This document shows, one piece after another, positions 49,719 through 59,182 of a stretch of DNA of 64,000 bases. Every line of letters starts with the position of its first letter. The first letter of the stretch is position 1. Source of the DNA: an uncultured Cellulomonadaceae bacterium (GTDB lineage Bacteria; Actinomycetota; Actinomycetes; Actinomycetales; Cellulomonadaceae); the NCBI GenBank assembly GCA_947495165.1, contig CANLXM010000003.1:186001-250000 (forward strand), read 5' to 3'. The notes beneath the pieces were generated by a model that was not told the origin of the DNA, ran no database searches, and saw only the letters and a program-made list of their open reading frames with translations. The position numbers were made by a program, and so were the translations under genes.

Positions 49719-50426
49719 ATGGCTCTTCTGCCCAAGCTCCGCCAGCTCATCAAGCGACCCGTTTCTGCCTCGACCGTGGGCGTCCGCCGCCCGACGGCGG
49801 GGCCGCGACGGGGGGACGCTCCGCACGAGGACGCGCTGCGCGCGATGCTCAACGACGACCCCAACAACATCAAGGCGTTCCAGGCGCTCGTGGAGATCGT
49901 CCGCCGCCGCGCCGCAGAGACGGGGGAGACCGAGGACCCGCTCACCGCGCCGCACCCGGACGAGACCTACGAGGCCGACCGCAAGCGCCGCGGGGACCTC
50001 GCGGTGTGGGCGCTCGCCGAGGAGCTGGCCGGGCACCCGCGCGCCTGGTATCCGCTGGTAGAGCTGGCCCGGCTCTCGCTGGACGACGACAAGGAGGGCG
50101 CGGTGCGCCGCCTGGCGACTGCAGCCGAGCGGGACACGTCGGGGATCGCGCTCTCGGAGGCCGTCGCGGTCCTGCGTGAGGCCGAGATGCCCGTGGACGC
50201 GCTCGGTCTTGGCCTCGGGCACTGGCGTGCCCGGGAGCACAATCCCGAGGTCGGGCGCCAGCTCGTGCTCGCGGCGATCGAGGCGGGCCGGCCGTTCGAG
50301 GCGCGGCACCACCTCGACTCCCTGGGGCTCCACCCGGACGCGAGCGCCGTCGCGGTCATCCGGACCGAGCTCGAGCCGCACGTGAAAGCGGCCGAGGACG
50401 CGTCACCGGGGTCCGTGCACCCCTGA
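49719..50426 (+). CDS. Hypothetical helical-repeat protein
   Basis: 235 residues. After a basic N-terminus (MALLPKLRQLIKRPVSAS), the protein is almost wholly alpha-helical with TPR-like spacing (DALRAMLNDDPNNIKAFQALVEIVRRR, HPRAWYPLVELARLSLDDDKEGAVRRL, GRPFEARHHLDSLGLHPDASA). No catalytic motif. Such proteins are found near fab/aceE genes in Micrococcales. The ATG is preceded by TAGGGT (49707-49712) ending 6 nt upstream and no Shine-Dalgarno, so leaderless. Function unknown, possibly a scaffold (inference). Confidence 0.8.
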   Translation: MALLPKLRQLIKRPVSASTVGVRRPTAGPRRGDAPHEDALRAMLNDDPNNIKAFQALVEIVRRRAAETGETEDPLTAPHPDETYEADRKRRGDLAVWALAEELAGHPRAWYPLVELARLSLDDDKEGAVRRLATAAERDTSGIALSEAVAVLREAEMPVDALGLGLGHWRAREHNPEVGRQLVLAAIEAGRPFEARHHLDSLGLHPDASAVAVIRTELEPHVKAAEDASPGSVHP

Positions 50427-50460
50427 GCACCTCCCGCTGGCGTGCCTCACGCGCCGGCAT

Positions 50461-50502
50461 ACGACGAAGGCCCGGAACCTCTCGGTTCCGGGCCTTCGTC
50501 GT
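50461..50502. terminator. Strong bidirectional terminator
   Basis: Perfect 19-bp stem (50461-50479 with 50484-50502) closed by a TCTC tetraloop, between the convergent gene at 49719 and aceE. Confidence 0.88.
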
Positions 50503-50510
50503 GTCTCAGG

Positions 50511-53252
50511 TCAGGAGTCGCCGCCGGCGCTTCCCGACGTCCCGGCGGTCACGTCGTACAGGCGGTACCGCTCGATCGCCTGCGCGGGTGCGTCGGCCGC
50601 CACCTCGCCACGCTCGGCCAGCGAGGCCAGCACGCGGACCGCGGTCGACGGACCGTCGATCTTGAAGTGTCGACGCGCGGCGGGCCGGGTGTCGGAGAAC
50701 CCGAAGCCGTCAGCGCCGAGCACCGCGTAGTCGCCCGGGACCCAGCGGCGCACCTGGTCCGCGACCAGCTTGTCGTAGTCGCTCGTTGCCACGAACGGAC
50801 CCTGAGCGTCACGCAGCTTCGTCGTCAGGTACGCCTCCTGGCGCTCCTCGCCGGGGTGCAGGAAGTTGTGCTCGTCGACCCGCAGGCCGTCGCGACGCAG
50901 CTCGTTCCAGCTCGTGACCGACCAGACGTCCGCCTGGACGCCCCAGTCGTGCGCGAGGATCTCCGAGGCCTCGAGGGCCCACAGCACACCCACGCCCGAG
51001 GCGAGGATCTGCGCGCGCGGGCCCTCGCCCGTCGCGCTGTGGACCTTGTGCAGACCCTTGAGGATGCCCTCGACGTCGACGTCCTCCGGCTCGGCCGGCT
51101 GGAGCATCGGCTCGTTGTAGACGGTGAGGTAGTAGATGACGTTGGGGTCGCGTCCGTCCTCGCCGTACATGCGCGCGAGGCCGTCGCGCACGATGTGCCG
51201 GATCTCGTAGCCGAACGCCGGGTCGTAGTGCACGACGTGCGACATGGTGCCGGCGAGGATCGGCGAGTGGCCGTCGGCGTGCTGCAGGCCCTCACCCGTG
51301 AGGGTGGTGCGGCCGGCGGTCGCGCCGATCAGGAACCCACGGGTCAGCTGGTCGCCTGCCGCCCAGAACTGGTCGCCCGTGCGCTGGAACCCGAACATCG
51401 AGTAGTAGAAGTAGAACGGGATCAGCGGCTCGCCGTGCGTCGCGTAGGACGTGCCGACGGCCTGGAACGCAGCCGCGGAACCGGCCTCGTTGATGCCGGT
51501 GTGCATGATCTGCCCGGCCTCGGACTCCTTGTAGCTGAGCATGAGCTCGGAGTCGACGGCCCGGTAGTTCTGCCCGAGGGTGTTGAAGATCTTCGCGCTC
51601 GGGAAGATCGAGTCCAGGCCGAACGTGCGCGCCTCGTCGGGGATGATCGGCACGATGCGCTTGCCGATCTCCTTGTCCTTGACGAGGTCCTTGAACAGGC
51701 GCACGAGCGCCATCGTGGTGGCGACCTCCTGCGTGCCGGAGCCCTTGGCGAGCAGCTCGTACGTCTTGTCGCCCGGCAGCTGCAGCGGCGTGTACGTGGT
51801 CCGACGCTCGGGCACGAAACCGCCGAGCGCGCGCCGGCGCTCGAGCATGTACTGGATCGTGGGGTCCTCGGTGCCGGGGTTGTAGTACGGCGGCAGGTAC
51901 GGGTCCGCGTCGATCTGCTCGTCCGTGATCGGGATGTGCAGGGAGTCGCGCAGGTTCTTGAGGTCCGCGTTCTTGAGCTTCTTCATCTGGTGCGTGGAGT
52001 TGCGGCCGGCGAAGCCGGACCCGAGCCCGTAGCCCTTGATGGTGTGCGCGAGGATCACGGTCGGCTGGCCGGTGTGAGCCTGGGCCGCCGCGTACGCCGC
52101 GTAGAGCTTGCGGTAGTCGTGGCCGCCGCGCTTGAGGGCCCAGATCTCGTCGTCGGTCATGTTCTCGACGAGTGCCTTGGTGCGCGGGTCGCGCCCGAAG
52201 AAGTGCTCGCGCACGTAGGCGCCGTCGTTCGCCTTGAACGTCTGGTAGTCGCCGTCGAGCGTGTTGTTCATCAGGTTGACGAGCGCACGGTCCTTGTCGG
52301 CGTTGAGCAGGACGTCCCACTCGCGGCCCCAGATGACCTTGATGACGTTCCAGCCGGCGCCGCGGAACTGCGCCTCGAGCTCCTGGATGATCTTGCCGTT
52401 GCCGCGCACCGGGCCGTCGAGCCGCTGCAGGTTGCAGTTGACCACGAAGGTCAGGTTGTCGAGCTGCTGCTGCGCGGCGTGCTGGAGCATGCCGCGGCTC
52501 TCCGGCTCGTCCATCTCGCCGTCGCCGAGGAACGCCCAGACGCTCTGCTGGGACGTGTCCTTGATGCCGCGCTCGTGCAGGTAGCGGTTGGTCCACGCCT
52601 GGTAGATCGCCGAGGCCGGGCCGAGGCCCATCGACACCGTGGGGAACTCCCACATGTCGGGCAGCAGGCGCGGGTGCGGGTAAGACGGCAGGCCGCCGCC
52701 GGCGTGGGACAGCTCCTGGCGGAACCCGTCGAGCTGGTGCTCGGTCAGGCGGCCCTCGAGCAGCGCGCGGGCGTAGACGCCGGGGGAGGCGTGGCCCTGG
52801 AAGTAGATCTGGTCGCCGCCGCCCGGGTGGTCCTTGCCGCGGAAGAAGTGGTTGAGGCCGACCTCGTACAGCGTCGCCACGGACGCGTAGGAGGAGATGT
52901 GACCGCCGACGGCGATCTCCGGACGCTGGGCGCGCGTCACCATGACGGCGGCGTTCCAGCGGATCCAGCTGCGGTAGCGGCGCTCCATGACCTCGTCGCC
53001 GGGGAAGTACGGCTCCTCGTGCACGCCGATCGTGTTGACGTACGGCGTCGTCAGCGAGGACGGGATGGCGACGCTGCGCTCCCGGGCTCGCTTGAGGAGG
53101 TTGAGCAGGATGTAGCGCGCCCGAGGCCCTCCTCGCTCGTCGATCAGGTCGTCCAGCGCCTCGACCCACTCGCCGGTCTCGGCGGGGTCGAAGTCGGGGA
53201 CCTGGCTCAACAGGCCATTGATGAGTGGTCGGGTCTCGTCGTGCGAAGCCAC
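50511..53252 (-). CDS. aceE: Pyruvate dehydrogenase E1 component, homodimeric
   Basis: 913-residue thiamine-diphosphate enzyme decarboxylating pyruvate for acetyl-CoA synthesis, the precursor of the neighbouring fatty acid pathway. The N-terminal TPP half contains [21 protein letters not shown] and [16 protein letters not shown] (GDG motif), and the pyrimidine-binding half [12 protein letters not shown] chose the GTG at 53252, with AAGAGG six bases upstream, over a TTG two codons earlier. Monocistronic, with its own terminator. Confidence 0.97.
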   Translation of the reverse strand: MASHDETRPLINGLLSQVPDFDPAETGEWVEALDDLIDERGGPRARYILLNLLKRARERSVAIPSSLTTPYVNTIGVHEEPYFPGDEVMERRYRSWIRWNAAVMVTRAQRPEIAVGGHISSYASVATLYEVGLNHFFRGKDHPGGGDQIYFQGHASPGVYARALLEGRLTEHQLDGFRQELSHAGGGLPSYPHPRLLPDMWEFPTVSMGLGPASAIYQAWTNRYLHERGIKDTSQQSVWAFLGDGEMDEPESRGMLQHAAQQQLDNLTFVVNCNLQRLDGPVRGNGKIIQELEAQFRGAGWNVIKVIWGREWDVLLNADKDRALVNLMNNTLDGDYQTFKANDGAYVREHFFGRDPRTKALVENMTDDEIWALKRGGHDYRKLYAAYAAAQAHTGQPTVILAHTIKGYGLGSGFAGRNSTHQMKKLKNADLKNLRDSLHIPITDEQIDADPYLPPYYNPGTEDPTIQYMLERRRALGGFVPERRTTYTPLQLPGDKTYELLAKGSGTQEVATTMALVRLFKDLVKDKEIGKRIVPIIPDEARTFGLDSIFPSAKIFNTLGQNYRAVDSELMLSYKESEAGQIMHTGINEAGSAAAFQAVGTSYATHGEPLIPFYFYYSMFGFQRTGDQFWAAGDQLTRGFLIGATAGRTTLTGEGLQHADGHSPILAGTMSHVVHYDPAFGYEIRHIVRDGLARMYGEDGRDPNVIYYLTVYNEPMLQPAEPEDVDVEGILKGLHKVHSATGEGPRAQILASGVGVLWALEASEILAHDWGVQADVWSVTSWNELRRDGLRVDEHNFLHPGEERQEAYLTTKLRDAQGPFVATSDYDKLVADQVRRWVPGDYAVLGADGFGFSDTRPAARRHFKIDGPSTAVRVLASLAERGEVAADAPAQAIERYRLYDVTAGTSGSAGGDS

Positions 53253-53526
53253 CAGCAACCTCTTTGTCTCGTCACGAGCGCCTGCGGGCGTGTTGCCCCG
53301 GTGCTCTCCGGCGTCCCCTGATCCCGCGCGCGACAGCGCCAGGTCCTGGGTCGATCTTCCTATTGTCCTAGCAATGTGGGCCCAAAGTCACCCTGAGTCC
53401 ACCACCCGGCGGCGTGACGTCGCTGACAGTGCGTATGGGCGAGGTGAGCACCCGTGCACTACCTTTGCGTTGAGGCGCCCTCGCGCCTCGGTACGACGAG
53501 TCGATCGGGAAGGTACGGGCACAGAC

Positions 53527-53958
53527 GTGGCGACGAGCACGGACCCCAGGGATGCGGAGCGCACCCAGGGAGCGGAGAAGCTGGGATTCGAGCCGGGATT
53601 CGTGATCCAGGAGTTCGGCTTCGACGACGACGTCGACTACGACCTGCGTACCGCGATCGAGGACCTGACCGGCACCGAGCTGGTCGACGAGGACTTCGAC
53701 GACGTCACCGACGGCGTGATCGCGTGGTTCCGGGACGGCGAGGGTGACCTGACCGACACGCTGGTCGACGTGCAGACGGTGCTCGATGAGGGTGGGCTCA
53801 TCTGGGTCTTGACGCCCAAGCCCGGCCGCGACGGTCACGTGGGACACAACGACATCCAGGAGGCCGCGACGACCGCCGGCCTGCACGCCACGAGCACGTT
53901 CCCCGTGGCGCCGGACTGGTCCGCTACGAAGCTCGGCACCCGGGGCCGCGGCAAGTGA
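53527..53958 (+). CDS. DUF3052 family protein
   Basis: 143-residue acidic protein. AEKLGFEPGFVIQEFGFDDDVDYDLR is the conserved opening of this actinobacterial family; the fold may be ferredoxin-like or nucleotide-binding, but no function is established. The GTG at 53527 lies downstream of GGAAGG at long spacing. Its stop overlaps the peroxiredoxin GTG (GTGA). The aceE-DUF3052-peroxiredoxin order is conserved in Mycobacterium and relatives. Confidence 0.88.
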   Translation: MATSTDPRDAERTQGAEKLGFEPGFVIQEFGFDDDVDYDLRTAIEDLTGTELVDEDFDDVTDGVIAWFRDGEGDLTDTLVDVQTVLDEGGLIWVLTPKPGRDGHVGHNDIQEAATTAGLHATSTFPVAPDWSATKLGTRGRGK

Positions 53959-54428
53959 GCCTGGCCCCGCAGGTCACGCTCCAGCTCGGAGACGTCGCCC
54001 CCGACTTCACGCTGCCCGACACCCACGGGACGCCCGTCTCGCTGGCCGGGCTGCGCGGCGGACCCGTCATGGTCGTGTTCTTCCCGTTCGCGTTCTCGGG
54101 AATCTGCACCGGCGAGCTGTGCGAGCTGCGCGACAACATCGCCGACTTCGCCGCCGCTGGCGTCACGCTCCTCGCCGTCTCGTGCGACCCCGTGCCGGCC
54201 CTCAAGGCGTGGGCCGACCAGGAGTCGTTCGAGTTCGCGCTGTTGTCGGACTTCTGGCCGCACGGCGAGGTAGCGCAGCAGTACGCGGTGTTCGAGGCCG
54301 AGCGCGGACGTGCGGTGCGAGGGAGCTTCCTCGTCGACGCCGAGGGCCTCCTGCGCTGGAGCGTCGTGAACCAGCCCGGGCTGCGCCGCGACCTCGCGGG
54401 CTACCACGAGGCGCTCGCCAGACTGTGA
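53955..54428 (+). CDS. Peroxiredoxin, AhpE type
   Basis: 157-residue thiol peroxidase. The peroxidatic Cys51 lies in PFAFSGICTGELCELRD, matching the AhpE 1-Cys family; Cys56 in the same loop is additional and could serve as a resolving thiol. The family reduces peroxides and peroxynitrite with mycothiol or mycoredoxin as reductant in Actinobacteria. Translationally coupled to the DUF3052 gene. Confidence 0.93.
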   Translation: MSLAPQVTLQLGDVAPDFTLPDTHGTPVSLAGLRGGPVMVVFFPFAFSGICTGELCELRDNIADFAAAGVTLLAVSCDPVPALKAWADQESFEFALLSDFWPHGEVAQQYAVFEAERGRAVRGSFLVDAEGLLRWSVVNQPGLRRDLAGYHEALARL

Positions 54429-54467
54429 GACGTCGCGTCGGCGGCCGGTAGGCTGTGCGGCGCACCA

Positions 54468-54541
54468 GGGCCTGTAGCTCAGCTGGTTAGAGCGCCACGT
54501 TTACACCGTGGATGTCGGGGGTTCGAGTCCCTCCGGGCCCA
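54468..54541 (+). tRNA. tRNA-Val (UAC)
   Basis: 74-nt cloverleaf: acceptor GGGCCTG/CGGGCCC with a G-U pair, discriminator A, anticodon stem CCACG/CGTGG with loop TTTACAC (anticodon TAC), T-arm GGGGGTTCGAGTCCCTC. No encoded CCA. A TAGGCT -10-like hexamer lies about 20 bp upstream. Its 3' end is part of a tandem 14-bp duplication. Confidence 0.97.
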
Positions 54542-54565
54542 CTCGATCAGCCCCACTCGATCAGC
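54538..54565 (+). repeat. Tandem 14-bp duplication at the tRNA-Val 3' end
   Basis: CCCACTCGATCAGC occurs twice back to back (54538-54551, 54552-54565). The first copy begins inside the tRNA (CCC of the acceptor plus discriminator A). Confidence 0.85.
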
Positions 54566-54586
54566 GCCAGGGGAGGAGCCACGAAG

Positions 54587-55069
54587 GTGGCAGACCGCTG
54601 GCAGCCCCTGCGTCACAGGTACACGAGCCTGGGACTCGGTGAGCTCGCGGCCGCGGGGGTGTTCGCGGCGGTCGCCGCCGCACAGCCGGTGCCCCTCGAC
54701 GCTCGCGCGACGGCGGCGCTGTGGTGCGCGCTCGGACCGCTGCTGGCGGTGCTGGTGCAGGCAGGCGCCTACTGGTTGCTGGCCCGCCGCTGGGTCGGGC
54801 GCGGTCCGATGCCCGTGCAGGTGGCGGGCTGGTACCGGAACGCGCGGTGGATCAACGTCGTGCTGCTGGGCGCCGGGCTCGTGGGGATCGCCCTCGCCCG
54901 GCCGGTCGGTGCCTCGGCCGTGCTCGTCGCCGCGGTCTGGCTCTTCGGTGTCGCCGAGTACCTGAACTACTTCGTCGTCCGCCTCGCCTACCCGTGGCAC
55001 CGATGGCTGCGCGACGTGGTGACGTGGCGCACCCCTCGCCTGGTACGGGACCTGCAGGCGCGCATGTGA
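54587..55069 (+). CDS. Small four-helix membrane protein
   Basis: 160 residues with about four hydrophobic helices, grouped in two pairs (residues 15-62 and 86-125), and an amphipathic Arg-rich C-terminus (HRWLRDVVTWRTPRLVRDLQARM). The GTG at 54587 has GGGAGGAG upstream; the longer frame begins inside the tRNA and is rejected. Possibly transcribed with the tRNA. Family not recognised. Confidence 0.75.
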   Translation: MADRWQPLRHRYTSLGLGELAAAGVFAAVAAAQPVPLDARATAALWCALGPLLAVLVQAGAYWLLARRWVGRGPMPVQVAGWYRNARWINVVLLGAGLVGIALARPVGASAVLVAAVWLFGVAEYLNYFVVRLAYPWHRWLRDVVTWRTPRLVRDLQARM

Positions 55070-55192
55070 CGTCGCGTCGGCGCGCAGGAGGGCGTGCGGG
55101 TGCGGGCGTGAGCAGGGTGCGCGAGGAACTACGCTACTGTCCGGACGTGCCGGCCCAGTGGGGCCAGCCCTTGACGAGTGAGGTCCTCGACC

Positions 55193-55372
55193 GTGAACCC
55201 TGACGTGACTGTCGCCCTGGCCAACGCCGAGGTCCTGGCGAGCGACGTCGCCGCGAAGAGCGACGACCCTGACACCCGCCAGCTCGCGGACGCCGTCGTC
55301 GAGCTCGCCCAGGCCACCGAGGGCCTCGCACGCGAGGTCTCGACCCCCGACGAGGCCGCGCAGCGCTCCTGA
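55193..55372 (+). CDS. Short conserved-type hypothetical protein
   Basis: 59 residues, Ala/Asp/Glu-rich and predicted helical (DVTVALANAEVLASDVAAKSDDPDTRQLADAVVELAQATEGLA). Third codon positions are almost all G or C, as in neighbouring genes, which supports coding. The GTG has GAGG nine bases upstream. No domain or function recognised. Confidence 0.6.
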   Translation: MNPDVTVALANAEVLASDVAAKSDDPDTRQLADAVVELAQATEGLAREVSTPDEAAQRS

Positions 55373-55441
55373 GCCGCCGCGGGCAGCCCGGAGCCCGCAG
55401 GCCACCGGGCGCCGACGGGACGCCCCGCGGAGCGCCCGACG

Positions 55442-56440
55442 CTACTGCTCGCGCTCCGCTGCGAGCCCGGGGAGGAACTCCTCGGGCAGCTCCTCCACCG
55501 GGACGATGATCATGTCCTGGATGCGCCAGTCCAGGTCGATCGCGGCCTCGCGCGCCTGCCGGAGAGCGGTCAGCGAGGGGGCGTGCTGGTCGACCGGGAC
55601 GACGAACGACTCCACGTGCAGCACGTGGCCCTCGTCCCGGGCACGTGACCGGGCCTCGGCGACCCACGGCAGCCCCTCCAGCAGCGCGTCCATCCGGGTG
55701 ACGACCGGCTCCACCTCGTCGCCCTCGACGGTCGTGGCCTGGGCGTCCATGAGCGCGCTCGTGGCCACCCGCAGGTTGCTCACGCCGTCGCGCAGGATCG
55801 ACGCGGAGATGAACAGGGCGGCGGCGCCGTCGGCCCACCACAGCCCGAGGCCGATCCCGAGGATTCCCACGATGCTCCCGAGCGCGGTCATCCAGTCGGC
55901 CTTGTTCATCTTGGCGTCGGCGTAGAGCACGCGGTCGTGCAGCGTGGCCGCGAGCGGCAGCTTGGCGCGCCCGAGCAGCACCGGCGGCACGCCCGTGTAG
56001 ACCATCGCCGCGATCATGACCCACCCGGACCACACCGGCTGCCCGGCGACCTCCATGAGCCCGATCGGCGGGTGCTCGGCCTTGAGCAGACCCGACGCCG
56101 AGTCGAACACCATGAACGCGCCCATCGCGAACAGCGCCGTCCCGGCCACCAGGTGACCGATCCCCACGGAGCGGTGGTGCCCGTAGGGGTGCTGCTCGCT
56201 CGGCCGCCGGTGGGCGAGCCGCACCGCGACCAGGAAGGAGATCGGGGGGATGAACGACAGCAGGTCTTCGACCCACGCCGCCTTCATCGCCTGCGACGAG
56301 CCCATCACGACGTAGACCACGGTCACCGCGGTGATCAGGAAGCCGATCGACCACCAGGCCAGGCGCACGGCTCGACGCAGGGCGCGCTCCTGCTCGTCGG
56401 GCAGCTCCGTGTGCCCGAACCGCGGTTTCGTCGTCGTCAT
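55442..56440 (-). CDS. Cation diffusion facilitator family transporter
   Basis: 332-residue metal/proton antiporter. Six transmembrane helices span residues about 25-220. Metal-site motifs include WVEDLLSFIPP (helix 2 region, Asp) and LHDRVLYADAKMNKADW (helix 5), and RPSEQHPYGHHR is the cytoplasmic His loop. The C-terminal ferredoxin-like domain (VTRMDALLEGLPWVAEARSRARDEG) is the regulatory CTD. The metal cannot be read with certainty. The ATG overlaps the stop of the upstream lipoprotein gene (ATGA). Confidence 0.88.
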   Translation of the reverse strand: MTTTKPRFGHTELPDEQERALRRAVRLAWWSIGFLITAVTVVYVVMGSSQAMKAAWVEDLLSFIPPISFLVAVRLAHRRPSEQHPYGHHRSVGIGHLVAGTALFAMGAFMVFDSASGLLKAEHPPIGLMEVAGQPVWSGWVMIAAMVYTGVPPVLLGRAKLPLAATLHDRVLYADAKMNKADWMTALGSIVGILGIGLGLWWADGAAALFISASILRDGVSNLRVATSALMDAQATTVEGDEVEPVVTRMDALLEGLPWVAEARSRARDEGHVLHVESFVVPVDQHAPSLTALRQAREAAIDLDWRIQDMIIVPVEELPEEFLPGLAAEREQ

Positions 56441-56940
56441 CGGTCGTCCTTCCGCGCGAGGAGGAAGTGCTCGAGCTCGACGAGGAACGCGTTCTCGCCC
56501 AGCGGAGCAGCCAGGACGTGCTTCTCGGGCTTCCCGTCTGGTCCCGTCGTCGTCCCGTACGGGTACGTGAGAGCGGCCTTGCCCTGCCACGGCGACTGCG
56601 CCGTGAGCCCGCCGACGACGAGGTCGAGCTCGGCGCGCTCGAGCTGACCGATCAGCTCCTCCTCGCCGCCCACGACCCAGGTGACGTCAGCGTCGAGGTG
56701 CTCAGCGAACGCCTTGACGAGGTCGACCTCGGTGCCGGACGGTTCCTCGGTGGGGCCGGCGGCCGCAGGCAGCTCCGTCCAGGGTGGGGCGGGGGAGACG
56801 CCCACGCGGAGCTCTCCACCCCGGACGTCCTCGAGCGTGCCGTCCGGGTCCGCAGGAAAGCTGCCCCCACATCCGGTGAGCGCGAGGACGAGCGCCAGCA
56901 GCGCGCCCGAGCCGCTCACCCCGGCGTTCGTTGCTCTCAT
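56437..56940 (-). CDS. Short substrate-binding-domain lipoprotein
   Basis: 167 residues. The signal peptide ends LALTGCGGS (lipidated Cys). The mature part starts GGELRVGVSPAPPWTELP..GTEVDLVKAFAEHLDADVTWVVGGEEELIGQLERAELDLVVGGLT, a family 3 periplasmic-binding fold, but only one lobe-and-a-half is present (full proteins are about 250 residues). It has no ABC permease partner and is fused by ATGA overlap to a cation efflux gene, so it may deliver or sense the metal rather than serve an importer (inference). Confidence 0.75.
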   Translation of the reverse strand: MRATNAGVSGSGALLALVLALTGCGGSFPADPDGTLEDVRGGELRVGVSPAPPWTELPAAAGPTEEPSGTEVDLVKAFAEHLDADVTWVVGGEEELIGQLERAELDLVVGGLTAQSPWQGKAALTYPYGTTTGPDGKPEKHVLAAPLGENAFLVELEHFLLARKDDR

Positions 56941-57037
56941 GGCCTCATTGAAGCCCTGACCTGGACGGGCGGCATCTGCAGCGGCGGGAGGGTCGCGTGG
57001 CTCGGCAGCCGTCGGTCAGTCCTGGCAGGATGCGGCC

Positions 57038-57934
57038 ATGAGCACACACGAGGGTTTCCAGGTCCGCGACGCGCGCGTGCTGATCACGGGCGCGGCGATC
57101 GGCATGGGCCGGCTCTACGCCGAACGTGCGCTGCGGGAGGGCGCCGCGCTCGTGCACTGCTGGGACCGCGACGCTGCCCAGCTCGAGCGCACGGCGACGG
57201 AGCTCGGCGCGGTGCACGGCGTCGAACGCGTCGAGGCGACGGACGTCGACGTCGCCGACAGCGACGCGGTCCAGGCCGCCGCGGCCGCCCTCCTCGAGTC
57301 GCACGGCGCCCCGGACGTGCTGATCAACAACGCGGGCATCGTGCGCGGGGCGCTGTTCTGGGAGCACGACGTCGAGCGTGACATCGAGCTCACGATGCAG
57401 GTGAACGCCGTCGGGCCCATGGTGCTCACGCGGGCGCTCCTGCCCGCGATGCTCGCCGACGGGGCGCCCCGGCGGATCCTCAACATCGCCTCGGCCGCCG
57501 GAACGCTGGCGAATCCGCGCATGAGCGTGTACGCCGCCTCCAAGTGGGCGATGATCGGCTGGAGCGACTCCTTGCGGCTCGAGCTCGACCGGGCGGCCGG
57601 CGGCGCGGTGAAGGTGACCACGTTCTGCCCGAGCTACATCTCGACCGGGATGTTCGCCGGCGCCCGCGGTCCGCTGCTCACGCCCGTCCTCTCCCCGGAG
57701 GTCGCCACCGACCGGGCCTGGCGGGCCATGCTCGCGGGACGGCCCGTGCGCAGCACCCCGTGGACCGTCGGCCTCGCGCGCGGGCTCAAGGGCGTGCTGC
57801 CCGTCCGGGCCTGGGACGTCGTCGCCGACAAGGTGTTCAAGGTCTACTCCTCGATGGACGCGTTCACCGGGCGACCCGGGGCTCCCGGAGCTGAGCATGC
57901 TCCCGCTGCGGTGTCGCCGGAGGACGTCCGATGA
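57038..57934 (+). CDS. SDR family NAD(P)-dependent oxidoreductase
   Basis: 298-residue classical short-chain dehydrogenase. The cofactor motif is TGAAIGMG, with NNAG, the catalytic Ser in NIASAAG and Tyr-x-x-x-Lys in YAASK. A C-terminal extension of about 60 residues (VGLARGLKGVLPVRAWDVVADKVF) resembles membrane-associated lipid SDRs. The ATG has no Shine-Dalgarno; CAGGAT (57026-57031) ends 6 nt upstream, so leaderless is likely. The stop overlaps the Nif3-like ATG. Confidence 0.9.
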   Translation: MSTHEGFQVRDARVLITGAAIGMGRLYAERALREGAALVHCWDRDAAQLERTATELGAVHGVERVEATDVDVADSDAVQAAAAALLESHGAPDVLINNAGIVRGALFWEHDVERDIELTMQVNAVGPMVLTRALLPAMLADGAPRRILNIASAAGTLANPRMSVYAASKWAMIGWSDSLRLELDRAAGGAVKVTTFCPSYISTGMFAGARGPLLTPVLSPEVATDRAWRAMLAGRPVRSTPWTVGLARGLKGVLPVRAWDVVADKVFKVYSSMDAFTGRPGAPGAEHAPAAVSPEDVR

Positions 57935-59103
57935 GCCTGACCCTCGCCGACGTCGTCGGGCTCCTGGACGCGCGGTACCCGCAGCACACGGCCGAGTCGT
58001 GGGACGCCGTCGGGCTCGTGGTCGGGGACCCGCAGGCCGCGGTGCGGCGCGTGCACCTCGCCGTCGACCCGGTCGCGGCCGTCGTCGACGAGGCGCTCGA
58101 GGCTGGCGCCGACCTCCTGGTCACCCACCACCCGCTGCTCCTCGACGCCGTGCACGGAGTGCCCGCCTCGGACCCCCTTGGCGCGCTGGTTCACCGCCTG
58201 ATCCGCGGCGGCTGCGCCCTGTACGTCGCGCACACGAACGCCGACGCCGCGCACGGGGGAGTCGCGCAGGCGCTCGCGGACGTCGTCGGGCTCGTGGACA
58301 CCGAGCCCCTGCTGCCCGGCGCGGGACAGGCGCTCGACAAGCACGTCGTGTTCGTCCCGACGGCCGATGCTCCCGCGGTGCTCGAGGCCATGGCGGACGC
58401 GGGCGCAGGCACGGTGGGAGAGTACGAGCGCTGCGCGTGGACGACGACGGGCACGGGAACCTTCGTGCCGGGGGCGGGCGCGAACCCGACGGTCGGAGCC
58501 AGCGGCCGCCGCGAGGAGGTCGACGAGACCCGAGTCGAGGTCGTCGCCCCGCGCGCGATCCGCGCCGCCGTCGTGCGCGCGATGGTCGCGGCGCACCCGT
58601 ACGAGGAGCCGGCGTTCGACGTCCTCGAGCTCGCCACCCGGCCCGGCTCGACCGGCCACGGGCGCGTGGGCCGCCTCGCCGCGCCGACGACGCTGCGGGA
58701 CTTCGCCCAGCGGGTCGCCGACGTCCTGCCCGCCACCGCCGGTGGTGTCCGCGTCAGCGGCGACCTCGAGGCGCCCGTGCGGCGGGTCGCCGTCGTGGGT
58801 GGCTCCGGTTCGTCGATGTTCGACGCGGGTGTGGCCCAGGGGGTCGACGTGTTCGTGACGTCCGACGTCAAGCACCACCCGGCGTCGGAGCTCCGGGAGG
58901 CCGCCGCGCACGCGGCGGGTGCCGGGGAGCCGGCCAGGCCAGCCGTGATCGACACGGCCCACTTCGCGAGCGAGTGGCCGTGGCTCCCTGCCGCGGCCCG
59001 GGCGCTGGCCGACGACGCGGCCGGGATCCAGGAGACGCTCGAGACCTTCGTGAGCCGCCTGTGCACCGACCCGTGGACGGCGCGCTTCGACCCGCGCACC
59101 TGA
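57931..59103 (+). CDS. Nif3-like dinuclear metal centre protein
   Basis: 390 residues, the long Nif3/YqfO form with a central PII-like insertion (about 135-235: HVVFVPTADAPAVLEAMADAGAG). N-terminal metal ligands appear in LLVTHHPLLL and C-terminal ones in VFVTSDVKHH and VIDTAHFASE. Often annotated as a GTP cyclohydrolase I type 2 homologue, but the reaction is uncertain. The ATG overlaps the SDR stop, and the coiled-coil protein gene follows, the usual actinobacterial order. Confidence 0.93.
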   Translation: MSLTLADVVGLLDARYPQHTAESWDAVGLVVGDPQAAVRRVHLAVDPVAAVVDEALEAGADLLVTHHPLLLDAVHGVPASDPLGALVHRLIRGGCALYVAHTNADAAHGGVAQALADVVGLVDTEPLLPGAGQALDKHVVFVPTADAPAVLEAMADAGAGTVGEYERCAWTTTGTGTFVPGAGANPTVGASGRREEVDETRVEVVAPRAIRAAVVRAMVAAHPYEEPAFDVLELATRPGSTGHGRVGRLAAPTTLRDFAQRVADVLPATAGGVRVSGDLEAPVRRVAVVGGSGSSMFDAGVAQGVDVFVTSDVKHHPASELREAAAHAAGAGEPARPAVIDTAHFASEWPWLPAAARALADDAAGIQETLETFVSRLCTDPWTARFDPRT

Positions 59104-59182
59104 CGTGTGTCGCGGGGCACTACCGTGGGACCCACGGCGTGAGGTCCCGCGCCGAGTCATGACCCGAAAGTAGGTATCTGCC

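Noticed and set aside
50442..53321. 959-codon frame antisense to aceE
   Set aside because: Shadow of a fully conserved enzyme; no ribosome site and no recognisable protein features.
56437..56940. Binding protein as a pseudogene remnant of an amino acid transporter
   Set aside because: The frame is intact from signal peptide to a stop that overlaps the next start, with normal codon use, so a short functional protein is more likely.
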